35,185 nt of DNA from positions 1 to 35,185 of the forward strand of contig JALEVZ010000081.1 of NCBI GenBank assembly GCA_022788105.1, written 5' to 3'. Below, in pieces: positions 9,227 to 16,308 of the stretch. Positions within the stretch are counted from its first letter, which is position 1; each line of letters opens with the position of its first letter. This DNA is from Prevotella sp. Its GTDB lineage: Bacteria; Bacteroidota; Bacteroidia; Bacteroidales; Bacteroidaceae. A program made the position numbers and the translations under genes. The notes under the pieces were generated by a model. The model was given only the letters and a program-made list of their open reading frames with translations. It was not told the origin of the DNA and made no database searches.

Positions 9227-9427
9227 AAGGCGGTTTCGATTGACACATTGTCACAATTTCGCCATCAAAACTTACGCCAATTCTTAACATCCATTAAAAG
9301 CACCATAACCTTCCCAAAGGGCCGTAGTGACGACGTCAAATGGGCGTAGTGACGACGCCACTACGCCCATTTGACAAGCCCAACAAGGCACTATCATTTT
9401 GTCAAACGGGTCAGTTCGCAAAACCAA
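9227..9427 (+). repeat. 201-bp intergenic repeat, copy A
   Basis: This block aligns without gaps to 25511-25711 (constant offset 16284). Shared landmarks are TTGTCACA, CTTACG.CAATTCTTA, TTAAAA, TTCCCA, ACTATCATTTTGTCAAACG and AAACCAA. The core holds a perfect 17-bp hairpin (arms 9335-9351 and 9359-9375, loop 7 nt). It also has a 13-bp direct repeat CGTAGTGACGACG at 9323 and 9345, 22 bp apart. TCAAA words at 9336 and 9402 are 66 bp (3 x 22) apart. A small hairpin TGACA-CAT-TGTCA (9241-9253) has a counterpart in copy B. Orientation is arbitrary. Confidence 0.85.
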
Positions 9428-9477
9428 GTGGTGCGTGACGATTTGAGAACTCGCAAAATCGCGACACCGATAAAACA

Positions 9478-9511
9478 AAAAGAGAGACTTACGTAAGTAA
9501 ATCTCTCTTTT
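9478..9511 (-). terminator. Rho-independent terminator of tRNA-Phe
   Basis: Arms 9478-9487 and 9502-9511 pair perfectly (AAAAGAGAGA with TCTCTCTTTT), and the loop contains a further palindrome CTTACGTAAG. On the minus strand the stem runs into TTTTTGTTTT. It starts 6 nt past the tRNA 3' end. Confidence 0.85.
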
Positions 9512-9516
9512 ATAAG

Positions 9517-9589
9517 TGGTACCACCAGGAATCGAACCGGGGACACAAGGATTTTCAGTCCTTTGCTCTACCAACTGAGCTATGGCACC
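9517..9589 (-). tRNA. tRNA-Phe (GAA anticodon)
   Basis: The minus strand folds as a 73-nt tRNA. The acceptor stem is GGTGCCA/TGGTACC with one G-T pair, the D arm is GCTC...GAGC, the anticodon stem is AAGGA/TCCTT and the loop is CTGAAAA (anticodon GAA). The T loop is TTCGATT. The discriminator is A and no CCA is encoded (the next bases are CTT), so CCA must be added enzymatically. The T stem reads CCCGG/CCTGG, leaving a C-T mismatch at the middle pair (51:63). Confidence 0.95.
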
Positions 9590-9605
9590 GACTTTATTGT
9601 GTGTG

Positions 9606-9636
9606 CAAAGTTACGAAAATAATTTCAAACCACAAA
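9606..9636 (-). promoter_or_regulatory. tRNA-Phe promoter (perfect Bacteroides consensus)
   Basis: On the minus strand TTTG (9633-9636), exactly 19 bp, then TAACTTTG (9606-9613). This matches TTTG-N19-TAnnTTTG at every defined position. It predicts transcription starting just upstream of the mature tRNA 5' end at 9589. Confidence 0.8.
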
Positions 9637-9797
9637 ATTCTCCCCGAAAATTATCATTTGTTAAGTATTTTCACCCCTCTTTGCGCACTACAAGCATGGA
9701 AAATACATCATTTCTGTCACAATAATACCACCACACGCGCGTTTATTCTACTATAACAACAACCATAAAGACGAGGAAAAACAAAGAGAACACAACT

Positions 9798-10484
9798 ATG
9801 GAAATAAGACCTGTCGCCCACTTCCGCTCCCCACTAAAGACAAAATTTGGCATTCCGAAGCAGAGCGGACTCGCCCACTCGCTGAAGGGTAGCATCGTGT
9901 TTGAACCCGAATGGCGGACACCCGACGCGATAAGAGGCATCGACGGCTTCAGCTATCTGTGGCTGATATGGGGCTTTTCGGCAAACAAGCACGAGGCAGC
10001 AGGCACGACCGTGCGCCCACCTGTGCTCGGCGGCAACATACGCATGGGTATATGGGCGACCCGTTCGCCGTTCCGTCCCAACAACCTCGGACTCTCGTCA
10101 GTGAAGATTGAACACATAGACTGGTCTGACAACGACGGTCCCGTCATACATGTCAGCGGCGCCGACCTCATGGACGGTACTCCGATATACGACGTCAAGC
10201 CATACGTGCCCTACGCAGACGCCCACCCCGACGCCCGCAGCGGATTTACTGGTGCGGACAAGATAAAAAGACTGGAGGTGTCGATACCAGTAGAGGTAAG
10301 GAGCGACATGGGGGAAGAACAATGTGAGGCGCTGACAGAGGTGCTGTCGTTCGACCCCAGACCACAATATCATAAGGACGGAAGCCGCATCTACGGCATG
10401 GAGTTTGAAGACCGAGACATTCGCTTCAAGATAGACGGCGGCACCGTGGAAGTGGTCTCTGCGGCAAAGATTTCGAAGAGATAG
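9798..10484 (+). CDS. trmO: TrmO/TsaA-type tRNA t6A37 methyltransferase
   Basis: The likely role is S-adenosylmethionine-dependent N6-methylation of t6A37 in tRNA-Thr. The 228-residue protein has the TsaA/YaeB beta-barrel features: an N-terminal I.PVAHFRSP strand, FGIPKQSGLA, then the family signature RSPFRPNNLGLS (about 89-100), and DLMDGTPIYDVKPYVPYADA (about 124-143). The C-terminal part keeps the DPRP motif (FDPRPQYH). Length and motif order are normal. It is monocistronic and convergent with hisS, separated by a strong bidirectional hairpin. No consensus promoter is obvious in the 208 bp upstream. Confidence 0.9.
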   Translation: MEIRPVAHFRSPLKTKFGIPKQSGLAHSLKGSIVFEPEWRTPDAIRGIDGFSYLWLIWGFSANKHEAAGTTVRPPVLGGNIRMGIWATRSPFRPNNLGLSSVKIEHIDWSDNDGPVIHVSGADLMDGTPIYDVKPYVPYADAHPDARSGFTGADKIKRLEVSIPVEVRSDMGEEQCEALTEVLSFDPRPQYHKDGSRIYGMEFEDRDIRFKIDGGTVEVVSAAKISKR

Positions 10485-10490
10485 AACAAA

Positions 10491-10523
10491 AAAAGTGTGA
10501 CGCACGACATGCGCCACACTTTT
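10491..10523. terminator. Bidirectional terminator between trmO and hisS
   Basis: AAAAGTGTG (10491-10499) pairs with CACACTTTT (10515-10523); an inner CGCA/TGCG extends the stem past one A-C mismatch, around the loop CGACA. A/T runs lie on both sides, as expected for two converging genes. Confidence 0.8.
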
Positions 10524-10541
10524 CATATATACTCAGTATTG

Positions 10542-11897
10542 TTACTTCAGCATTTCAACAAGTTCGTCTGCTGAAACCAGACTCTGCTCGCCTGTTTCCA
10601 TATTCTTGAGCGTGAACTTGTTTTCCGCCATCTCATTGTCGCCAGCAAGTGCCACGAACGGGATGGCTTTGGCATTGGCATAGCCCATCTGCTTCTTCAT
10701 CTTAGCCTTGTCGGGGAACATCTCTGTGCTTATTCCCGCAGCACGACAAGCACGTACCACTGGCATACAATATGCCGTTTCACGTTCGCCGAAGTTGATG
10801 AACAGCAGGCGTGTGCCATTGACTGCCTCCTTAGGATAGAGGTCCAGTCCGTTGAGCACGTCGTAGATGCGGTCTGCACCGAATGAGATGCCCACACCGC
10901 TCAATCCTGGCATGCCGAAGATGCCTGTGAGGTTGTCGTAACGTCCGCCACCCGTTATGCTGCCAATGGCGTAGTCAAGAGCCTTGACCTCGAAGATGGC
11001 ACCTGTGTAGTAGTTGAGTCCGCGAGCCAAAGTGAGGTCGAGCTGTATCTCGTTGTTGAGTGTGCCGTTGAGCATATCGAGTATGTAGCGTGTCTCTTCC
11101 ACACCTTTCATGCCCAGCTCAGACGTAGCGAGCACCTCACTTATGACCTGTAGTTTCTCCTCATTGGTACCGCTCAGCGCGATGATGGGCTGAAGTTTCT
11201 CGATAGCCTCGTCGCTGATGCCGTCGGCTTTCAGCTCTTCGTTCACCTTGTCAAGACCTATCTTGTCGAGCTTGTCTATGGCGACAGTGATGTCTACAAT
11301 CTTGTCGGGCTCGCCGATGACCTCTGCTATGCCTGAGAGTATTTTGCGGTTGTTTATCTTTATCTGCACACGCACACCGAAGCGGGTAAACACGGTGTCG
11401 ACAATCTGCATAAGCTCCACCTCATTGAGCAGCGAATCACTACCCACTACGTCGGCATCGCACTGATAAAACTCGCGATAGCGTCCCTTCTGCGGGCGGT
11501 CTGCACGCCACACGGGCTGTATCTGATAGCGCTTGAACGGCATCTGCAGCTCCTCTCTGTGCATCACCACATAACGGGCGAAGGGCACGGTGAGGTCGTA
11601 GCGCAGTCCTTTCTCACAGATTTTAGACGACAGACGCAGCGAGTTGCGCTCGTTGAGTTCCTCGTCAGTGAGCTTGCTCATATAGTCGCCGGAGTTGAGC
11701 ACACGGAAAAGCAGCTTGTCGCCCTCTTCACCATACTTGCCCATCAGCGTCTGCAGCGACTCCATGGCAGGTGTCTCTATCTGCTGAAATCCGTACAAGG
11801 CATACACTTCCTTTATCGTGTCGAATATATAATTGCGCTTAGCCATCTCCACTGGCGAGAAGTCGCGCGTCCCCTTTGGGATACTTGGCTTGTTCAT
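10542..11897 (-). CDS. hisS: Histidyl-tRNA synthetase
   Basis: This class II synthetase charges tRNA-His. The 451 residues carry the N-terminal [15 protein letters not shown], motif 2 with [20 protein letters not shown] (about 129-148), the histidine-specific [10 protein letters not shown] (about 290-299), and motif 3 [12 protein letters not shown]. The C-terminal anticodon-binding domain begins near 365 ([12 protein letters not shown]). The architecture is complete. It lies 155 bp downstream of purA on the same strand, with a strong hairpin between them. Confidence 0.96.
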   Translation of the reverse strand: MNKPSIPKGTRDFSPVEMAKRNYIFDTIKEVYALYGFQQIETPAMESLQTLMGKYGEEGDKLLFRVLNSGDYMSKLTDEELNERNSLRLSSKICEKGLRYDLTVPFARYVVMHREELQMPFKRYQIQPVWRADRPQKGRYREFYQCDADVVGSDSLLNEVELMQIVDTVFTRFGVRVQIKINNRKILSGIAEVIGEPDKIVDITVAIDKLDKIGLDKVNEELKADGISDEAIEKLQPIIALSGTNEEKLQVISEVLATSELGMKGVEETRYILDMLNGTLNNEIQLDLTLARGLNYYTGAIFEVKALDYAIGSITGGGRYDNLTGIFGMPGLSGVGISFGADRIYDVLNGLDLYPKEAVNGTRLLFINFGERETAYCMPVVRACRAAGISTEMFPDKAKMKKQMGYANAKAIPFVALAGDNEMAENKFTLKNMETGEQSLVSADELVEMLK

Positions 11898-11927
11898 TTC
11901 TTGGAAAAAGTTTTGTTATTACTGAAA

Positions 11928-11976
11928 TTTCGCAAGCCACGGTTCACATCAATAATGAACGACGTAGCTTGCGAAA
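11928..11976 (-). repeat. Hairpin with TTTCGCA...TGCGAAA ends, between purA and hisS
   Basis: TTTCGCAAGC (11928-11937) pairs perfectly with GCTTGCGAAA (11967-11976), and an inner GTTCA/TGAAC stem extends it. No T-run follows on the minus strand, so a plain terminator is unlikely. The ends match those of the repeats at 23088-23270 and 29189-29243, so this is probably the shortest member of that family. Confidence 0.6.
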
Positions 11977-12052
11977 GGACAAGTTCACACTGTGACAGAC
12001 GCCCCACGGCAATGGCCGAAGCTGCCTGTCGGCAGTGCAGTTACGTTATTTT

Positions 12053-13327
12053 TTACTTTCTTACGATGGTCTGTGCACGGTCCGGACCGATAGAGATAAT
12101 CTTGATGGGAGTCTCAAGCTCTGCCTCCAGGAACTCCACATAGTCGTTGAACTCCTTCGGGAACTGGTCTTCGCTTGTAAACTGTGTCATGTCGGTCTTC
12201 CATCCGGGTATTTCCTTGTAGACAGGTTCGATGCCCTCGTTTATGTCGTAGGGGAAATAGTCTATCTCTCTTCCGTTCTGACGATAGGCAACGCAAGCCT
12301 TTATATTGTCAAAGCCATCGAGCACGTCGCTCTTCATCATGATGAGCTGTGTGACACCGTTTACCATGATGGCGTATTTGAGTGCCACGAGGTCTATCCA
12401 TCCGCAGCGACGCTCACGACCTGTAACGGCACCGTATTCGTGGCCGAGGCGACGAAGCTCTGCGCCGGTCTCGTCGAAGAGTTCTGTGGGGAAGGGTCCT
12501 GCGCCAACACGGGTGCAGTAAGCCTTCATGATGCCATAGACATTGCCAATCTTGTTGGGGCCGATGCCAAGACCTGTGCATGCGCCGGCACACACGGTGT
12601 TGGAAGAGGTGACGAAGGGATAGCTTCCGAAGTCGACATCGAGCATTGTGCCCTGTGCTCCCTCGCAAAGTATGCTCTTACCAGAGCGCAACAGGTTGTT
12701 TATCTCGTGTTCGCTGTCTACGATAGAGAACTGACGCATGTACTCGATGCCCTCCATCCAACGCTTCTCGTCTTCCGTTATATCGAAATCATTGAAGTTA
12801 AGTGCCTTCAACATCTCGAGGTGGCGAGCCTTGTGGGCAGCGTATTTCTCTTCGAAATTCTCGAATATGTCGCCGACACGCAGACCGTTACGCGACACCT
12901 TGTCGGTGTATGTAGGACCGATGCCCTTGCCTGTCGTACCAACCTTGCTCTTGCCTTTTGCTGCCTCAAGGGCACGGTCGAGCACGCGATGGGTAGGCAT
13001 GATGAGGTGTGCCTTCTTTGAAATGTGAAGCCGTGACTTCAAGTCGTGGCCGCTCTTCTCAAGGTCTTTGGCTTCTGCCATAAACAAATCTGGAGCCAAT
13101 ACCACTCCGTTGCCGATAATGTTTACCTTGCCTCCCTGGAAAATGCCTGAGGGGATGCTACGTAACACATACTTCTGACCTTCGAACTCAAGGGTGTGAC
13201 CTGCATTGGGACCTCCCTGGAAGCGGGCGATCACGTCATAGCCGGGCGTAAGTACGTCTACTACCTTGCCCTTTCCTTCATCGCCCCACTGCAATCCCAG
13301 CAAGACGTCTACTTTACCTGTGCTCAT
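12053..13327 (-). CDS. purA: Adenylosuccinate synthetase
   Basis: This enzyme makes adenylosuccinate from IMP, aspartate and GTP in AMP synthesis. The 424 residues show the P-loop-like GLQWGDEGKGK (about 11-21), GGPNAGHT, the IMP-binding stretch GTTGKGIGPTYTDK (about 127-140), and RRCGWIDLVALKYA (about 300-315). Length is normal. It is upstream of hisS on the same strand but separated by 155 bp with the hairpin at 11928-11976, so co-transcription is uncertain. Confidence 0.96.
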   Translation of the reverse strand: MSTGKVDVLLGLQWGDEGKGKVVDVLTPGYDVIARFQGGPNAGHTLEFEGQKYVLRSIPSGIFQGGKVNIIGNGVVLAPDLFMAEAKDLEKSGHDLKSRLHISKKAHLIMPTHRVLDRALEAAKGKSKVGTTGKGIGPTYTDKVSRNGLRVGDIFENFEEKYAAHKARHLEMLKALNFNDFDITEDEKRWMEGIEYMRQFSIVDSEHEINNLLRSGKSILCEGAQGTMLDVDFGSYPFVTSSNTVCAGACTGLGIGPNKIGNVYGIMKAYCTRVGAGPFPTELFDETGAELRRLGHEYGAVTGRERRCGWIDLVALKYAIMVNGVTQLIMMKSDVLDGFDNIKACVAYRQNGREIDYFPYDINEGIEPVYKEIPGWKTDMTQFTSEDQFPKEFNDYVEFLEAELETPIKIISIGPDRAQTIVRK

Positions 13328-13448
13328 TTATATTTTAATGTTAAGGCATGGAAAGAATTGTCCACGCGTTCAATTTAATTAAATAATTCCTAAAAACCGC
13401 CATATGCCATCTGCATGGATGAGATACAGCTTTTTCTCTTGAACACGA

Positions 13449-13456
13449 CAAAGTTA
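13449..13456 (-). promoter_or_regulatory. Candidate purA -7 box
   Basis: The minus strand reads TAACTTTG, an exact match to the Bacteroides -7 consensus and identical to the box of tRNA-Phe. There is no TTTG at 19-21 bp upstream, so only half the promoter is supported. It lies about 120 bp before the purA start. Confidence 0.38.
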
Positions 13457-13489
13457 CGACTTTTTATCAATACTTCGCGTGTCATTTGT

Positions 13490-14146
13490 TCAAAAAATGT
13501 CTATTTCATGTTTTTTAAGCTCTGAGACGAGCAATTCCGTACATGACAGATTGCGCTCGGCATAGCGCACCACGCAATTGAGTGCGGCATGTTTCATGGT
13601 CATGTCGCTGCCGTCGAACGCCTCTATCGCCCTTTGTGCGAGCATGGCGACGGCAGGTTTGCCAGACAACGACACGCCTTTCGTTGCGAGACGCGACACG
13701 AGGTGGAACGCGCATAGCTGCGACGGAGCAGCTTCGTCGGCAAGCAACCGCTCCACAAGACGGTCTGCAAAGGGAAGCTGGGAGAGCAGATAGAACGCCA
13801 TCATCTCTGACATCTCTGGGTTGCGGCACTCTCCTACCCATGTCATCACGGTCTCTTCGTCACAGCAGTCTGCCGGCATGAGCATCATGGCGAGCAGTTT
13901 ACACTCGCGCACATCGCTCTGCCACAGCAGCTCCGCCACCTCGCGGCTGGGCTCATACGCTGCCGCCATCTCGCGGATTCGGGTGACGGGTATGCCCCAT
14001 ATTATCTTGTAGTCAAGACCTTTCTCGCGCATAGAGCTGGCTGCCACTCCGTTCATAAACAGTCGGAACGAGCGTTTTATGCTCTTGACGACCTCTGCTG
14101 CTGGGTCGAGACTGGTACTGTTATCTGATTCGTTGAACTCTTTCAT
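13490..14146 (-). CDS. AlkD-like HEAT-repeat protein, probable DNA alkylation repair family
   Basis: The 218-residue protein resembles AlkD-type DNA glycosylases: GIPVTRIREMAAAYEPSRE (about 52-70) followed by ELLWQSDVRECKLLAMMLMP (about 72-91) and a WVGECRNPEMSEMMAFYLL helix pair. This is the usual AlkD layout of short HEAT-like helices. AlkD enzymes excise positively charged alkylated bases. I could not align the catalytic Trp/Asp set with confidence and this protein lacks obvious equivalents in its C-terminal half, so activity is inferred only. I chose MKEFNESDNS as start; a GTG at 14182 would add 12 residues. It lies 61 bp downstream of the M49 peptidase gene, likely the same transcript. 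Confidence 0.7.
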   Translation of the reverse strand: MKEFNESDNSTSLDPAAEVVKSIKRSFRLFMNGVAASSMREKGLDYKIIWGIPVTRIREMAAAYEPSREVAELLWQSDVRECKLLAMMLMPADCCDEETVMTWVGECRNPEMSEMMAFYLLSQLPFADRLVERLLADEAAPSQLCAFHLVSRLATKGVSLSGKPAVAMLAQRAIEAFDGSDMTMKHAALNCVVRYAERNLSCTELLVSELKKHEIDIF

Positions 14147-14207
14147 CGGTTGTTTATAATCTCTGTTCGTTGAAGTTATCACTCTGTGAGACGTCTGTCA
14201 CCAACGT

Positions 14208-16172
14208 CTATTGCAGGAATCCGTACTCTGACGAGTAGCGTAACATCTGGTGTTCGTAGCTCTCGGTGTAGTCTATCAAGACATCGCAGACCTGTCCGTC
14301 GGCATCGTAAGACAACGACAGACGAGGGTTGAGGAATCCTTTATATGGCGCAATGTCGAGTTTCTCGTAGCGTTCGTGTACCTCTTCAAGCAGCTGGCGG
14401 TCCACTTTCACGGCGTAACGCTCCACAAGCGCCTTCGCAGCAGCATAGTCGCCCTCGCTCTTGATGCGCTGCACTTCGGCTAACAGCTTGGCAAAGAGTT
14501 GGCGAAGGGTGACATAGTCGTTTACCACGACATACGTCTTGCCGTCACGCGACACCATCAGCACCGCTCCATCAGAGTGTTCAAGCACCCAGTGTGCGAT
14601 GAGAGCACGGTTGCGCATGTGTGCTTCCTCTATGTTGTTGCCTGGTGTTATGCGTCGCAACTGTGTCATCAGGCCATTCAACATGTACGTATAATAATGG
14701 GCTTTGTACGCGTCTTTGTCGTTGAGCAGACCGAGTTCAAGCATCTTCTCGTCTGCCATGTAGTAGAGGCCAAACAGGTCTGCACGCGCCTCCTCGATGG
14801 TGTTGCCATACGACTTCAGCGCGTCGGGCAGCACACCAGGCAGCAGTTTTCCGCTTCCATGGCCCAAACACTCGTGCAGGTCGGTGTGCAGGTCGTCGCA
14901 GATGTCGCCATGTGCTTTTATCAGCGCCAGCGTGTCGGCGTCTGCAACGAACTCTTCGAGGAAGCCGTTGTTCTCTGCCGCACGGTTGTAAGCCTCTGTC
15001 AGGTTGCCGATAGTAATGCTTTTTGAACCATGTTCGGCACGAATCCAGTCGGCATTAGGCAGGTTTATGCCTATGGCTGTAGACGGGTATTCGTCTCCTC
15101 CAAGCATCGCGGCACACACGACATTTGCCGTTACGCCTTTCACATTCTCCTTTTTAAAGCGCTCATCCACTGGCGAATGGTCTTCAAACCACTGTGCGTT
15201 GCCGCAAATCTTGGCGGTGCGGTCGTTTGCTTCCCAATCTTTGTATGTGACAATGCCTTCCCATGAGGCCTTCAAACCCAATGGGTCGCCATAGACTTCG
15301 ATAAATCCGTTTATGAAATCGATGTCGCCCTCAGTCTCCGACAACCACTCAATAGAGTAGTCATCAAATGTCTTCAGGTCGCCAGTGCGGTAGTATTGGA
15401 TGAGCAGGTCTATCACCTGCTTCTGTCGTTCGTTTTCGGCGTAAGCCTTAGCCTTATCAAGCCACGTTATGACATGGCTTATCGCCGCGCCGTACATGCC
15501 GCCTTCATGCCACACCTGCTCTGCGATGTTGCCGTCAGCGTCTTTTACAAGCTTGGAGTTCAAGCCGTAAGATGGCGGGCAAGCGTCATTATTGTCGGTC
15601 ATATTACCATAAAACGCCTCCACCTCTTGCTGCGAAACGCCCTCGTAGTAGTTGCAGGCGGAGCTGGCGACAATGTCTTTTCCGTCGGTCTTGTCAACAC
15701 GTTTTGGTAACACCTCGGGGTCGAAGATGACGGGACAGAGTTCGTCACACAACGTCTCGAGCGCTTCGCTGCCATCCAGATTCAGCCTTGTCACAAGCTG
15801 TTGAGACATCTCTGCGACGGTCTTTCTTAAGAACTGCTCACTGAATCCAGGCTCAAACTTCTCACATCCGTAGTGGTGGTAGATGCCGTTTGAAAACCAG
15901 ATGCGCTTCAGATAGACCGTCATAGCACGGAAATCGGCATCGTCGCGGTTGCCATTGTACAGCACATAGACAGCCTCGAGCAGACGACGTATTCGCAAAT
16001 TGTACTTTCCGAACTGGTCGGTTGTTATGTCACGACCGCACAGTGTTGCCTTTGCAAGGCAATAAATATACATTTTCTTGTTCAAAGACATCTGCTCAAA
16101 TCCCTTCATGCGATAGCGCAGAATCTGGATGTCGGCAAACTTCTCATCACAATAGTTGAATGTCTGTTGCAT
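14208..16172 (-). CDS. Dipeptidyl-peptidase III-type zinc peptidase (M49)
   Basis: This is a metallopeptidase removing dipeptides from N-termini of short peptides. The 654-residue protein has the M49 zinc motif HECLGH (near residue 433; the bacterial five-residue-spaced form of HEXXGH) followed by GSGKLL, and the third ligand region TIEEARADLFGLYY about 25 residues later. The start is set at MQQTFNYCDEKFADIQ; an upstream GTG would add 18 residues. No signal peptide is visible, so it is probably cytosolic. Related Bacteroidales proteins are, from memory, sometimes labelled dihydrofolate reductase; nothing in this sequence supports that name. It is followed at 61 bp by the AlkD-like gene. Confidence 0.92.
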   Translation of the reverse strand: MQQTFNYCDEKFADIQILRYRMKGFEQMSLNKKMYIYCLAKATLCGRDITTDQFGKYNLRIRRLLEAVYVLYNGNRDDADFRAMTVYLKRIWFSNGIYHHYGCEKFEPGFSEQFLRKTVAEMSQQLVTRLNLDGSEALETLCDELCPVIFDPEVLPKRVDKTDGKDIVASSACNYYEGVSQQEVEAFYGNMTDNNDACPPSYGLNSKLVKDADGNIAEQVWHEGGMYGAAISHVITWLDKAKAYAENERQKQVIDLLIQYYRTGDLKTFDDYSIEWLSETEGDIDFINGFIEVYGDPLGLKASWEGIVTYKDWEANDRTAKICGNAQWFEDHSPVDERFKKENVKGVTANVVCAAMLGGDEYPSTAIGINLPNADWIRAEHGSKSITIGNLTEAYNRAAENNGFLEEFVADADTLALIKAHGDICDDLHTDLHECLGHGSGKLLPGVLPDALKSYGNTIEEARADLFGLYYMADEKMLELGLLNDKDAYKAHYYTYMLNGLMTQLRRITPGNNIEEAHMRNRALIAHWVLEHSDGAVLMVSRDGKTYVVVNDYVTLRQLFAKLLAEVQRIKSEGDYAAAKALVERYAVKVDRQLLEEVHERYEKLDIAPYKGFLNPRLSLSYDADGQVCDVLIDYTESYEHQMLRYSSEYGFLQ

Positions 16173-16191
16173 AATTACATTATCACGTGTT

Positions 16192-16245
16192 TGCGGCTCA
16201 GTCCACGTCTGCGCAGGAGAAGCCACGCAACAAGATTGAGCCGCA
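16192..16245 (-). other. Inverted repeat upstream of the M49 gene
   Basis: Perfect 9-bp arms TGCGGCTCA (16192-16200) and TGAGCCGCA (16237-16245) enclose 36 nt that contain a CTGCGCAG palindrome. It lies just upstream of the chosen start (16172). No T-run follows it on the minus strand, so a leader structure or protein site is more likely than a terminator. Confidence 0.4.
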
Positions 16246-16308
16246 TAATACTTAAAACGAAGTAGATGCCTTACTCTTCAAGCAAAGCACAATATAGGCA
16301 CGAGCGTT

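Noticed and set aside
9164..9349. 61-residue ORF in the gyrA upstream region
   Set aside because: It overlaps the 201-bp repeat, has low-complexity basic composition and no start context. Judged to be a chance ORF.
12022..12035. CTGCC-TGTC-GGCAG hairpin downstream of purA
   Set aside because: A stem of only 5 bp with no T-run is too weak to call a terminator.
12035..13021. 328-residue plus-strand ORF
   Set aside because: Antisense shadow of purA, whose motifs are complete on the other strand.
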